A stretch of 64,000 nt of DNA from Delphinus delphis (taxonomy: Eukaryota; Chordata; Mammalia; Artiodactyla; Delphinidae), in NCBI RefSeq assembly GCF_949987515.2, contig NC_082688.1:103891893-103955892 (forward strand), in the 5' to 3' direction. This document shows positions 50,001 to 52,734 of this stretch, one piece after another (position 1 is the stretch's first letter; every line of letters starts with the position of its first letter). The notes beneath the pieces are model-generated. The model was not told the DNA's origin. It was given only the letters and a program-made list of their open reading frames with translations, and did no database searches. The position numbers and the translations under genes were made by a program.

Positions 50001-52195
50001 ATGAAGAGTGGGATGTTCGGGGGAACCGCTCGCTTGACGAGGGCTTCCTCAGCAGCATCACTGTCGCCTTGTTGGGAGCAGCGATTAAGACTGCTCCTCG
50101 GGGGCTTCTCTGGTGGCGCAGTGGTTGAGAGTCCGCCTGCTGATGCGGGGGACGTGGGTTTGTGCCCCGGTCCAGGAAGATCCCACATGCCGCGGAGCGG
50201 CTGGGCCCGTGAGCCATGGCTGCTGAGCCTGCACGTCCGGAGCCTGTGCTCCGCAACGGGAGAGGCCACAGCAGTGAGAGGCCCGCGTACCGCAAAAAAA
50301 AAAAAAAAAAAAAAAGACCGCTCCTTCCTGGACTTCCCTGGTGGTCCAGTGGTTAATACTCCACACTTCAGGGAACTAAGATCCCACATGCCACGCGGTG
50401 TGGCCAAAAGAAAACGAAAAAAGACTGCTGCTTCCTTTCCCCTTCACTGATGCAATCTCTCATCACTCACTCCTTTCATTTCATGGGCTTTTCCTGTGCA
50501 CTTAGATGAGTTGGGACAGTGCTAGATACCAGGGCGGTAAAGATGAATGAGGTGCAGACCCCACCCCACAGGAGGTCATGTCCAGCAGTTCACCCCATAT
50601 GCAGGAGGCTTGTGTGGACAAGGGCCCAGCTGGGAGCGAGGGCTTCACAGAGGTGCTGACCACTGCCTCTGGCCTTGAGGAACTCCTAAGCCTTGCCCGG
50701 CAGAGAGAGAACGGGAGAGGAGACAGGGTGTTGAGAGGTGAGGATGGATGAGAGAGGCCAGAGGGTGCAGCTGGGAGGCTATCCTGAGCCCACTGGGCCA
50801 GGCTGAGCTGTGTGGACCTATGGGTGAGGGGACCGTTGAGGTGGAGAGATGGGTATCAAGCCTGTGTTTTGGAAGCACACTCTGCTGAAAGCGTGGGGCT
50901 TGGTAGGGATTGGGAGGCCTGCAGGTGGGGTCCCCGTGACGGCTCGCGTATCCTGGCTGGTTGCTGAGAGCGTTCGCCTGCCCTTGGCCGTGGCTTTGTT
51001 AGTTAGCATCATCCAGTGCGGTGGAGAGAGCGTGATTCAAGGCACGTTGCCAAGGACGCCCTGTGTGGGTGGTGGAGCCAGTCCGGGGAGGGCTGTGACC
51101 CACTTTGGGGATTCAGGCGCCAAAAGCGAGACTGAACAGCCCTGCGTGCAGACCACCAGGGAGGAGGGAGGCGACGTGGGAAGGGGACGCAGTCATGGCT
51201 ACAGGGCAAGAGCCAAGCTCGACCCGCCATTTTCCAGGCTGTGAACGGGCCAAGTCCTAATGGTTCTGGAGGGAGACAGTCTGTTGTGATGAGTATGGGT
51301 CAGCCTGAATTTGAATCTTAGCTCAGCCACTCTCTGTGTGGCCTTGGGCCAGTTACCTAACCTCTCTGAGCCTTCATATTACCCAAAGGATCATGGTCAA
51401 AGATAAATAAGGCAGGGCTTCCCTGGCGGCGCAGTGGTTAAGAATCCGCCTGCCAGTGCAGGGGACATGGGTTCGAGCCCTGGTCCAGGAAGACTCCACA
51501 TGCTGCAGAGCAACTAAGCCCGTGAGCCACAACTACTGAGCCTGTGCTCTAGAGCCCGCGTGCCAGAACGACTGAAGCCCACGTGCCTAGAACCCGTGCT
51601 CCGCAACAAGAGAAGCCACCGCAATGAGAAGCCCGCGCATCGCAACGAAGAGTAGTCCCTGCTCGCCACAACTAGAGAAAGCCCGCACGCAGCAACGAAG
51701 ACCCAATGCAGCCAAAAATAAATAAATGGAATAAATAAATGTATATAATGAAAAGATAAATAAGGCAGCGCATGTGGAGCACCCAGCACACAGTAGGAGC
51801 TTGATCAGTGGTCATTCCCTTCCTAAATCACGCGGGGTTTTCAGGGGGGCGGCCCACCGGGAGCAGAGAACTTGCCTTCTGCCATTTACTTTTTCGGGTG
51901 GGGTTTTTTTCCAGATCCCTCACCTGAAAAGGGGTCATATTAAGGACTGTGGACACTGGACACAGATGGAGAAGTAAGGAGATGGCGGTCCCTGGGTGGG
52001 GGACGTCAGGGCTCCCCGTTCGCCTCCAATAAGCCGCTTGCTTTACCACCCCTGCCTTGGCCTGAGTGAGGGAGTGCGTCCAGACAGATGCGAATTGCCT
52101 TCTGTTCCCGTTCCAGGCCCACAGAGTTGAATCAGATCCTCATTGAGTGGCTGGAGACCGACGCCAGCGACCCACCGGGGGTGTCGAAGCTTTAG
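7935..52195 (+). CDS. EPHX2: EPHX2, bifunctional epoxide hydrolase 2 (exons 2-19 of 19; spliced span)
   Basis: Known role of the family: a cytosolic and peroxisomal homodimer. The C-terminal alpha/beta-hydrolase domain hydrolyses fatty-acid epoxides such as EETs to diols, and the N-terminal HAD domain is a lipid phosphatase. Seen here: 18 exons with AG acceptors and GT donors whose phases join into residues 35-555 of the human numbering, with no indel and no internal stop. Visible HAD residues are Thr123-Asn124 (LTNIW), Lys160 (AKPDPQ) and Asp184-Asp185 (FLDDFE). Visible hydrolase residues are the HGFP oxyanion loop (265-268), Tyr383, Tyr466, Asp496 and His524. The nucleophile Asp335 is replaced by Asn (GHNWGG). 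The C-terminus is SKL, a canonical peroxisomal signal. Exon 1 (about 34 codons, with the HAD DxD motif) is not in the window, so start and promoter cannot be judged. Numbering assumes exon 1 has the human length. Identity is very secure; catalytic competence of the hydrolase domain is doubtful. Confidence 0.97.
8290..9060 (-). mobile_element. Old L1 fragment, antisense ORF2/3' region
   Basis: Typical antisense L1 sequence: TGTGGTTAAATACACATCAC, later CATTTAGGTTACTTCC and CCAGAAGTGGGATTGCTGGA. The frame is broken throughout. Confidence 0.85.
9085..9300 (+). mobile_element. MIR SINE
   Basis: It carries the MIR core and 3' part: CTCAGTTTTGCCACCTGTAA, AAATGAGATCGATAAG, GCACAGTGCCTGGCACGTAA. Confidence 0.85.
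9618..9653. repeat. (CA)n microsatellite
   Basis: About 17 CA units with one CG interruption. Confidence 0.95.
10031..10879 (-). mobile_element. MLT1 LTR (MaLR) carrying an inserted LTR
   Basis: The MLT1 pattern starts at 10033 (GTATTCGTTTGCTAGGGCTA) and continues to about 10300. It resumes at about 10760 (TTTAAAGACCCTCTTTCC, TGGGGGTTAGGACTTCAACA) and ends CCCTAACA. Confidence 0.88.
10305..10760 (-). mobile_element. Solo LTR of an endogenous retrovirus inside MLT1
   Basis: The block interrupts MLT1. On the minus strand it shows a TATAAAAACTGATC box and, further on, an AATAAATTCTATAATC polyadenylation signal, which is the order expected for U3-R-U5. Family not identified; no internal viral genes are present. 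Confidence 0.65.
11104..11263 (+). CDS. EPHX2: EPHX2 exon 3 (HAD domain, residues 63-115)
   Basis: 160 nt encode 53 residues plus one base, starting [12 protein letters not shown] and ending LTLKKK, with the G of a glycine codon carried over. Acceptor is TTTCACAG and donor GTAAGG. It matches the helical cap subdomain of the phosphatase domain. Old L1-derived sequence runs to within about 10-15 bases of the acceptor. Confidence 0.96.
11264..11730. other. Intron 3, first part, no recognised features
   Basis: Unique-looking intronic DNA without an open frame of note. Confidence 0.4.
11735..11930 (+). mobile_element. MIR SINE
   Basis: MIR-like: GGGCAGCTTAAAATGTGTCTGAGC with CATTTTCCCGTTGG, GGTAAGATCTGCC and GTGTGAGGATCGAATG. 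Confidence 0.65.
12223..12413 (+). CDS. EPHX2: EPHX2 exon 4 (HAD catalytic motifs II and III)
   Basis: 191 nt complete Gly116 and then encode 63 residues. LTNIWLDD holds Thr123 and Asn124 (HAD motif II), which bind the phosphate. [12 protein letters not shown] holds Lys160 (HAD motif III). The exon ends KASPNE. Acceptor is CACTCAG and donor GTACCT. All catalytic residues of the phosphatase domain carried by this exon are kept. Confidence 0.96.
12414..13225. other. Intron 4 sequence without recognised features
   Basis: No repeat or open frame that I can assign. Confidence 0.4.
13226..13640 (-). mobile_element. Old L1 fragment, antisense
   Basis: AT-rich sequence with the L1 pattern CATTTAAATCTTTGATCTAT, TCAGAATTTATTTGGGGA and AAGGACCCACTTTTTCCCC. 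Confidence 0.6.
13833..13955 (+). CDS. EPHX2: EPHX2 exon 5 (HAD motif IV, residues 180-220)
   Basis: 123 nt encode 41 residues. [16 protein letters not shown] carries Asp184 and Asp185, the Mg2+ ligands of HAD motif IV. Three residues after the DD pair differ from human (Ile-Gly-Ala to Phe-Glu-Val), while Asn189 is kept. The exon ends ELEKVTGVQ. Acceptor is CATTCAG and donor GTAACT. Confidence 0.96.
13956..14665. other. Intron 5, first part, no recognised features
   Basis: Mixed-composition intronic DNA. Short open frames at 14368-14668 overlap on both strands and show no family match. Confidence 0.4.
14666..15000 (-). mobile_element. MLT1 LTR (MaLR), antisense
   Basis: It starts TTAGCTTCCTACGGCTGCCA and ends CCTGGGGGTTAGGACTTC...CCCATAACG, which are the MLT1 ends in reverse. 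The middle is shortened. Confidence 0.85.
15001..16015. other. Intron 5 sequence without recognised features
   Basis: No clear repeat. Open frames at 15376-15759 (minus) and 15525-15752 (plus) are GC-rich shadows of each other. Confidence 0.4.
16017..16405 (+). mobile_element. MLT1 LTR (MaLR)
   Basis: Nearly complete: CAAATTCATATGCTGAAGCC, ATGTGACTGTATTTGGAGAT, GGGCCCTAATCC, GAAGACGGCCGTCTACAAG, TTGTTTAAGCACCCCAGTCT. Confidence 0.92.
16800..17155 (-). mobile_element. L1 3'-region fragment, antisense
   Basis: L1 pattern seen again near 52735: TATGGTTTATCACAGGATAT, GAATATCATTCCCTGTGCTA, CAGTAGGACCTTGTTGTTTA, TGGCAACCACAAGG. Confidence 0.85.
17359..17433 (+). CDS. EPHX2: EPHX2 exon 6 (proline-rich interdomain linker)
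   Basis: 75 nt encode 25 residues from [14 protein letters not shown] to SHGYVPIK, matching the linker between the phosphatase and epoxide hydrolase domains (human LLNTPAPLP...SHGYVTVK). Acceptor is CTTTCAG and donor GTGAGT. The linker is less conserved than the flanking exons but has the same length as in human. Confidence 0.94.
17591..17896 (+). mobile_element. CHR-type SINE, full length, with target-site duplication
   Basis: It starts GGGCTTCCCTGGTGGCGCAG and includes the tRNA-like head, the GGCCCGTGAGCCATGG body, the long 3' part (CGCCACAACTAGAGAAAGCC) and an A-rich tail with AAATAAATAAAT. The repeat ATCAATAGCA flanks it at 17581-17590 and 17901-17910. Confidence 0.96.
17911..18300. other. 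Intron 6 sequence without recognised features
   Basis: No recognisable element between the CHR SINE and the MIR. Confidence 0.4.
18305..18490 (+). mobile_element. MIR SINE
   Basis: MIR pattern: TTTGAATCCTGGCTTTGGCA, CTTATCATTCTGG, TATAATGAGATGGCGATAAT, CTTGTAAGGATTAATTGAA. Confidence 0.85.
18491..19805. other. Intron 6 sequence without recognised features
   Basis: About 1.3 kb of unique-looking DNA; short open frames on both strands have no family match. Confidence 0.4.
19808..20330 (-). mobile_element. Possible old LTR (MaLR-like)
   Basis: The start (GTGCTGTAACAAACAGCCCC, then TTTCAGTGGCTTG) resembles antisense MaLR LTR ends. The rest is too diverged to name. Open frames at 19814-20248 lie inside it and overlap on both strands. 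Confidence 0.35.
20670..20765 (+). CDS. EPHX2: EPHX2 exon 7 (start of alpha/beta-hydrolase fold, HGFP motif)
   Basis: 96 nt encode 32 residues. [20 protein letters not shown] includes the HGXP oxyanion-hole motif (human 265-268), and the exon ends WFSWRYQ. The first residues read PGMC where human has PRVR. Acceptor is CTACAG and donor GTAAGG. Confidence 0.96.
21295..21373 (+). CDS. EPHX2: EPHX2 exon 8 (residues 278-303)
   Basis: 79 nt encode 26 residues plus one base: [20 protein letters not shown] followed by ESSAPS. This contains the conserved DxxGYGxS strand-turn of epoxide hydrolases. Acceptor is TTCCAG and donor GTGGGT. Confidence 0.96.
21640..22105 (-). mobile_element. Old L1 fragment, antisense
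   Basis: Same L1 region as at 8290: CAAGGTTCATCCATGTTACA, TATCCATTCATCCATCGATG, ATACCCAGAAGTGGAACTGC. Confidence 0.85.
22106..22650. other. Intron 8 sequence without recognised features
   Basis: No gene; possible diverged repeat around 22110-22280 that I cannot name. Confidence 0.4.
22655..23315. other. AT-rich intronic sequence, possibly old L1
   Basis: AT-rich DNA. The end (TTTCAGTTCTTGGAAATTTTC with a TTTCTT-rich run) resembles antisense L1 ORF1 sequence. Confidence 0.35.
23320..23945 (+). mobile_element. L1 ORF2 C-terminal fragment, sense
   Basis: The translation includes [18 protein letters not shown] and the following L1 reverse-transcriptase thumb region ([12 protein letters not shown]). 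The frame breaks after about 140 codons. It ends about 80 bases before EPHX2 exon 9. Confidence 0.9.
24026..24060 (+). CDS. EPHX2: EPHX2 exon 9 (residues 304-315)
   Basis: A 35-nt exon completing Glu304 and encoding [11 protein letters not shown] (human IEEYCMEVLCK). Acceptor is ATTGCAG and donor GTAAGA. The phase fits exons 8 and 10 exactly. Confidence 0.94.
24225..24360 (-). mobile_element. MIR SINE, antisense
   Basis: Antisense MIR core: GAGGAAACTGAGTCACGGGG with AGGTTAAGTAATTGCCTGAG. Confidence 0.75.
24361..25160. other. Intron 9 sequence without recognised features
   Basis: No gene or repeat recognised. Confidence 0.4.
25165..25545 (-). mobile_element. MLT1 LTR (MaLR), antisense
   Basis: Pattern TAGTCGTCTTGGGCTGACAT, CACCACAGACCAGGTGG, TTCAACATAGGAATTTTGAG. 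It contains a 15-base direct duplication (GCTGACATAACAAG unit) near 25180-25207. Confidence 0.85.
25705..26216 (-). pseudogene. HSPE1P: HSPE1 (10-kDa heat shock protein) processed pseudogene
   Basis: Read on the minus strand, this is an intronless copy of HSPE1 mRNA: part of the 5' UTR (from about 26216), ATG at about 26126-26128, then [19 protein letters not shown], later [18 protein letters not shown] and LFPEYG. A TGA at 25895-25897 replaces the next glycine codon. The frame then continues in register ([20 protein letters not shown]) to the normal stop at 25820. An AATAAA-type end follows near 25716-25721. The single in-frame stop removes the last quarter of the chaperonin. It lies antisense in EPHX2 intron 9. 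Confidence 0.92.
26222..26352 (-). mobile_element. CHR-type SINE, truncated, antisense
   Basis: A T-rich tail (26222-26262) is followed by GGCTGAGTTGGGTCTTTGTT and CTCTAGTTGTGGCGAGCAGG, the antisense 3' half of the long CHR form. The tRNA-like head is missing and the sequence joins an MLT1 piece. Confidence 0.8.
26353..26600 (-). mobile_element. MLT1 LTR fragment, antisense
   Basis: CTCTGTATGTGTCTGTGTCC, CCATTTAACTTAATCACATC and CATTCTGAAGTACCAGGGGT follow the MLT1 pattern. It ends about 80 bases before exon 10. Confidence 0.8.
26680..26706 (+). CDS. EPHX2: EPHX2 exon 10 (27-nt microexon)
   Basis: Nine codons, DMVAFLDKL (human EMVTFLDKL), between acceptor TTCTTAG and donor GTAAGT. It is too short to be found by open-frame length alone. 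It was recognised from the protein match and from phase continuity with exon 11. Confidence 0.93.
26707..27825. other. Intron 10, first part, no recognised features
   Basis: Unique-looking intronic DNA; no gene seen. Confidence 0.4.
27828..28335 (-). mobile_element. Endogenous-retrovirus solo LTR, antisense
   Basis: On the minus strand the block runs from TGTGAGTGAAAAAAATGCTG to a polyA-signal-like AATAAAACACAATTCTCAAC near the far end, with an imperfect direct repeat (TCCATCCTGA...CTGCAGTGACT) inside. No internal viral coding sequence is present. Family not named. Confidence 0.6.
28336..28639. other. Intron 10 sequence without recognised features
   Basis: Purine-rich DNA; no gene or element assigned. 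Confidence 0.35.
28640..28815 (+). mobile_element. MIR SINE
   Basis: GGAGACCTGGGTCTGAATGG, CAGCCTGGGCAAGTCACCCA and TTCATTTGTAAAATG are the MIR pattern. Confidence 0.8.
28889..29276. other. End of intron 10 with a chance open frame
   Basis: A 182-codon open frame (28889-29437) reads through the splice acceptor of EPHX2 exon 11 in a different frame. It has no family match and is taken as chance. Confidence 0.4.
29277..29362 (+). CDS. EPHX2: EPHX2 exon 11 (nucleophile elbow, with Asp335 replaced by Asn)
   Basis: 86 nt encode [14 protein letters not shown] followed by [14 protein letters not shown] and two bases of Arg353. This is the nucleophile elbow. The family has GHDWGG, whose Asp attacks the epoxide to form the ester intermediate. 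Here the codon at 29307-29309 is AAC (Asn). The neighbouring residues are kept and both splice sites are normal (CCTAG / GTAATT), so the exon is otherwise intact. A GAC-to-AAC change after CAC fits a CpG transition on the opposite strand. Confidence 0.96.
29690..29850 (+). mobile_element. MIR SINE
   Basis: ACTTTTACCCTGAACCGGCT, CTACGTGACAAATCACTTCA and CTTCAACCACAAAGTGGTAA fit MIR. Confidence 0.6.
29851..31300. other. Intron 11 sequence without recognised features
   Basis: No gene; short open frames only. Confidence 0.4.
31320..31570. repeat. AT-rich low-complexity tract with (TA)n
   Basis: It consists mostly of TTAATATTAAAT-type words with TATATATATA at about 31540-31553 and a T-run at 31556-31568. 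Confidence 0.85.
31780..32440 (+). mobile_element. L2 LINE 3' region
   Basis: L2-type end: CTTCCATAAGGTCTTCCATG, ATGCCCAAACCTAG, TTATTAGACTATAAGCTCTT. Open frames here are broken. Confidence 0.7.
32812..32923 (+). CDS. EPHX2: EPHX2 exon 12 (lid, Tyr383)
   Basis: 112 nt complete Arg353 and encode 37 residues from [14 protein letters not shown] to [10 protein letters not shown]. Tyr383, one of the two lid tyrosines that polarise the epoxide, is kept. Acceptor is TTCCACAG and donor GTAAGT. Confidence 0.96.
32924..34105. other. Intron 12, first part, no recognised features
   Basis: A small tandem duplication (AGTAAGATGGTGCCTT at 33836 and 33859) is the only structure noted. Confidence 0.4.
34110..34500 (-). 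mobile_element. MLT1 LTR (MaLR), antisense
   Basis: TTAGTCAGCTAGGGCTGCCA, TCCAAATACAGTCACGTTCT, CTAGGAGTTAGGACTTCATA and ACACAGTTCAG. Confidence 0.9.
34501..35925. other. Intron 12 sequence without recognised features
   Basis: Partly GC-rich (34930-35200). The overlapping open frames there have no family match. Confidence 0.4.
35935..36400. mobile_element. Two MER5-type hAT transposon fragments
   Basis: The first (about 35970-36110) has CATCAGTGTCACCTGGGAG and TTTGCTAGAAATGCAAACTC. The second (about 36165-36290) has CAGTGTGCTTCAGAATCACC and CAGAGTTCAGATTCAGTAGG, in the opposite orientation. Confidence 0.75.
36470..37010. mobile_element. Probable old DNA transposon fragment
   Basis: The ends (GATTCTGCGATTTTCTGATC at the left, TATACTTTGAGAATTACTGC at the right) resemble degenerate hAT-type termini. 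Family not named. Confidence 0.35.
37110..37620 (-). mobile_element. Old L1 fragment, antisense
   Basis: TACGGTAAAATACACATCAC, GTACAGTTCAGTGGCATTAA, GTGGAATCATATAG. Same region as at 8290. A T-run at 37470-37490 lies inside. Confidence 0.88.
37625..38760. other. Intron 12 sequence without recognised features
   Basis: No gene or repeat named. Open frames on both strands around 37752-38302 overlap each other. Confidence 0.4.
38764..38937 (-). mobile_element. CHR-type SINE, antisense, with internal deletion
   Basis: Antisense CHR head and body, but between GGCCATGGCTCACG and TGGGATCTTCCCGG about 20 bases present in the other copies are missing. Confidence 0.92.
39155..39330 (-). mobile_element. 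L1 3'-end fragment, antisense
   Basis: TTTTTATTTTATATTGGCGT, AGCCCATTAACAATGTTGTG, TCAGGTGCACAGCAAAG match the young L1 3' end seen at 52735 and 57535. Confidence 0.8.
39330..39800 (-). mobile_element. Possible ERV LTR, antisense
   Basis: A block without coding potential between the L1 end and a T-rich stretch. It contains TTTTGTTCGAGCCGAATTGA and GGTTCTGAGAGCTGTTCTGC. The layout suggests a solo LTR; family not identified. Confidence 0.45.
40120..40300 (-). mobile_element. MIR SINE, antisense
   Basis: CATTTTATAGATGAGGAAAC, TGAGGCTCTGGAAGATTAAG and GCCCAGTTAATAAGTAG are the reverse MIR core. Confidence 0.88.
40301..41535. other. Intron 12 sequence without recognised features
   Basis: No gene recognised; short overlapping open frames only. 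Confidence 0.4.
41540..41900 (+). mobile_element. MaLR LTR (MLT1/MST type)
   Basis: CCCCCAAATTCGTGTGTTGA, AATCCTAACCCTGATGTGAT, GGCCCTTGAGGAGATGATTA, ATTGTGTTATAGCAGCC. It is followed at once by a perfect hairpin (41905-41938). Confidence 0.88.
41905..41938. repeat. Perfect 15-bp inverted repeat with 4-base loop
   Basis: TTATTATTATAGGCT (41905-41919), loop CCCC, then its exact reverse complement (41924-41938). Confidence 0.95.
42238..42309 (+). CDS. EPHX2: EPHX2 exon 13 (residues 391-414)
   Basis: 72 nt encode 24 residues, [15 protein letters not shown] to FFRASDE, close to human. Acceptor is GTTCTAG and donor GTGAGG. Intron 12 before it is the longest complete intron in the window, about 9.3 kb. 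Confidence 0.95.
42870..43330 (-). mobile_element. Old L1 ORF1/5' region fragment, antisense
   Basis: Sequence such as TTTATCTGAGTATAGCATTC and AAGAAATTGGTCTCAGG follows the same layout as the L1 ORF1 region at 2230-2350. Strongly diverged. Confidence 0.45.
43331..44037. other. End of intron 13 without recognised features
   Basis: GC-richer DNA with a minus-strand open frame of 170 codons (43222-43734) that has no family match and overlaps the L1-like region. Confidence 0.35.
44038..44071 (+). CDS. EPHX2: EPHX2 exon 14 (residues 415-425, divergent)
   Basis: 34 nt encode [11 protein letters not shown] plus one base. Seven of eleven residues differ from human SVLSMHKVCEA, including human Met419 (Thr here), which lines the substrate tunnel. 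Splice sites (CTCCAG / GTAAGA) and phases are intact. This is the most diverged exon of the hydrolase domain. Confidence 0.9.
44072..44685. other. Intron 14 sequence without recognised features
   Basis: A diverged MIR-like piece may lie at 44340-44470, but it is too weak to assign. Confidence 0.35.
44690..44880 (-). mobile_element. MIR SINE, antisense
   Basis: TTGAGCACCTACTGTGTGCA, TCTATTCTACAGATGAGGAA and ACAGAATTTGTCC. Confidence 0.88.
45190..45292 (+). CDS. EPHX2: EPHX2 exon 15 (residues 426-459)
   Basis: 103 nt complete Gly426 and encode 33 residues: [15 protein letters not shown] near the start and [10 protein letters not shown] at the end, then two bases of Arg460. Acceptor is TTTGTAG and donor GTAAAG. 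Confidence 0.96.
45655..46150 (-). mobile_element. Old L1 fragment, antisense
   Basis: TTTACTGAGCTCTAACTCAC, CTCTGAGAGTGTACAGTTCA, CACCCCCGCTTCCCC. Same L1 region as at 8290, more diverged and GC-richer. Confidence 0.65.
46151..47077. other. Intron 15 sequence with a chance open frame
   Basis: GC-rich DNA with an open frame of 209 codons (46106-46735, plus) and opposite-strand shadows. Low-complexity Ser/Pro-rich translation and no family match; taken as chance. Confidence 0.4.
47078..47147 (+). CDS. EPHX2: EPHX2 exon 16 (Tyr466)
   Basis: 70 nt complete Arg460 and encode [13 protein letters not shown] followed by [10 protein letters not shown]. Tyr466, the second epoxide-polarising lid tyrosine, is kept. 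Acceptor is CTCCCAG and donor GTGAGT. Confidence 0.96.
47148..47820. other. Intron 16, first part, no recognised features
   Basis: No gene or repeat assigned. Confidence 0.4.
47825..48030 (+). mobile_element. MIR SINE
   Basis: CTTGGGCAAGGCACTTAACC, CTCTGTTCTCCATGG, AACAGTGCCTAGTACGTAGT. Confidence 0.85.
48031..48745. other. Intron 16 sequence without recognised features
   Basis: Between the MIR and the (CA)n repeat. A local repeat of GAATATTCTAT occurs at 48597-48624. Confidence 0.4.
48748..48776. repeat. (CA)n microsatellite, interrupted
   Basis: ACACACACACAC-CCCC-ACACACACA. Confidence 0.9.
48895..49645 (-). mobile_element. ERV LTR-like sequence, antisense
   Basis: The block includes TTTACTAGTTTATTAAAGGA and GGTGAAGGACACAGATGAAC, which contains the polyA-signal region of an ERVL-type LTR in reverse. 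MER21-like at best; family uncertain. Confidence 0.55.
49855..49935 (+). CDS. EPHX2: EPHX2 exon 17 (charge-relay Asp496)
   Basis: 81 nt encode 27 residues, [20 protein letters not shown] followed by SKHMEDW. Asp496, which orients the catalytic His, is kept. Acceptor is CCCCAG and donor GTAAGG. Confidence 0.97.
50101..50313 (+). mobile_element. CHR-type SINE with A-tail (first of a tandem pair)
   Basis: The tRNA-like head and body end at CCGCGTACCGC and are followed by a run of about 20 A. The target repeat AAGACTGCTCCT (50087-50098) recurs as AAGACCGCTCCT (50314-50325). Confidence 0.95.
50330..50420 (+). mobile_element. Second, shorter SINE of the tandem pair
   Basis: GGACTTCCCTGGTGGTCCAG, GGGAACTAAGATCCCACATG, GGTGTGGCCAAAAG: a tRNA-derived SINE of a different subfamily. 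It is flanked by AAGACCGCTCCTTCCT (50314-50329) and AAGACTGCTGCTTCCT (50421-50436). Confidence 0.9.
50437..51280. other. Intron 17 sequence without recognised features
   Basis: GC-rich; an open frame of 131 codons (50849-51244) has no family match and an opposite-strand shadow. Confidence 0.4.
51285..51395 (+). mobile_element. MIR SINE fragment
   Basis: TGAATTTGAATCTTAGCTCA, GTGGCCTTGGGCCAGTTACC, TAACCTCTCTGAGCC. It ends just before the CHR SINE. Confidence 0.85.
51415..51750 (+). mobile_element. CHR-type SINE, long form, with target-site duplication
   Basis: GGGCTTCCCTGGCGGCGCAG head, 3' part CGCCACAACTAGAGAAAGCC and A-rich tail. The repeat AAAGATAAATAAGGCA flanks it at 51399-51414 and 51752-51767. 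It lies about 150 bases before exon 18. Confidence 0.96.
51915..51973 (+). CDS. EPHX2: EPHX2 exon 18 (catalytic His524)
   Basis: 59 nt encode [19 protein letters not shown] plus two bases of Lys530. His524 and Trp525 are kept. Acceptor is TTTCCAG and donor GTAAGG. Confidence 0.97.
52117..52195 (+). CDS. EPHX2: EPHX2 exon 19, C-terminal coding part and stop
   Basis: The first base completes Lys530. 25 codons then run from [12 protein letters not shown] to PPGVSKL, with TAG at 52193-52195. The terminal SKL is the canonical type 1 peroxisomal signal; the human protein ends SKM, a weaker variant. The total predicted length is 555 residues if exon 1 has the human length. Confidence 0.97.
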
Positions 52196-52595
52196 GGTGT
52201 GACGTGTGTCAGCCGCCAGCAGGCAGTCCAACCGCTGCATCTGCTGGGGCGCTTCTCTGGTACCCGGATGGGGCCTTACCCGCATCTCTCAAAACCAGCA
52301 GCGTTGTTCTCAAGGGGTTTGCAGCAAAGAGTGATTTTCTCTAAATGAAATGAGTCAGATTTGACATAATTTTAGATATAGGAATAATCACATGTGATTA
52401 ATCCTCTGGGTATAAACGTATCGCTTTATGTCTAAGGATGGTTAGTGTTCTGTGGGGGACAGAACGGGATGGCCAGGGGGTGATTTCTCTTTGATAATCA
52501 AGTCAGCGTTTTGATGATGCAAAATCAGCAATTTAGAAGCTTTTCAGCAGAGATGGGAACTCCTTTATGCAATAAAATGAAGACAACTGGCTTAG
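52196..52595 (+). other. EPHX2: EPHX2 3' UTR
   Basis: Non-coding sequence after the EPHX2 stop. The first good polyadenylation signal is AATAAA at 52571-52576, followed by GT/T-rich sequence from about 52597. The cleavage point near 52595 is an inference. A 16-base perfect palindrome lies at 52385-52400. Confidence 0.7.
52571..52576 (+). terminator. EPHX2: Polyadenylation signal AATAAA of EPHX2
   Basis: Canonical hexamer about 375 bases after the stop codon, with T/G-rich sequence 20-50 bases downstream. It is the first such hexamer I see after the stop codon. Confidence 0.65.
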
Positions 52596-52734
52596 TGCTG
52601 TTTGAGTTCTTGGGAGAAAAGCAGAGTGATTGTTCTAAGAAAGTATCGCGTTTGGGTGAACACTGTTTCCTCTGCTCTGACTCTCTACGAGTCTGCATGA
52701 TCTGGGACAGTGCTGTCTGGTAGAACTTTCTTTT

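Noticed and set aside
49654..50295. 213-codon minus-strand open frame
   Set aside because: It crosses a CHR SINE and EPHX2 exon 17 in antisense; an artefact of GC-rich repeats.
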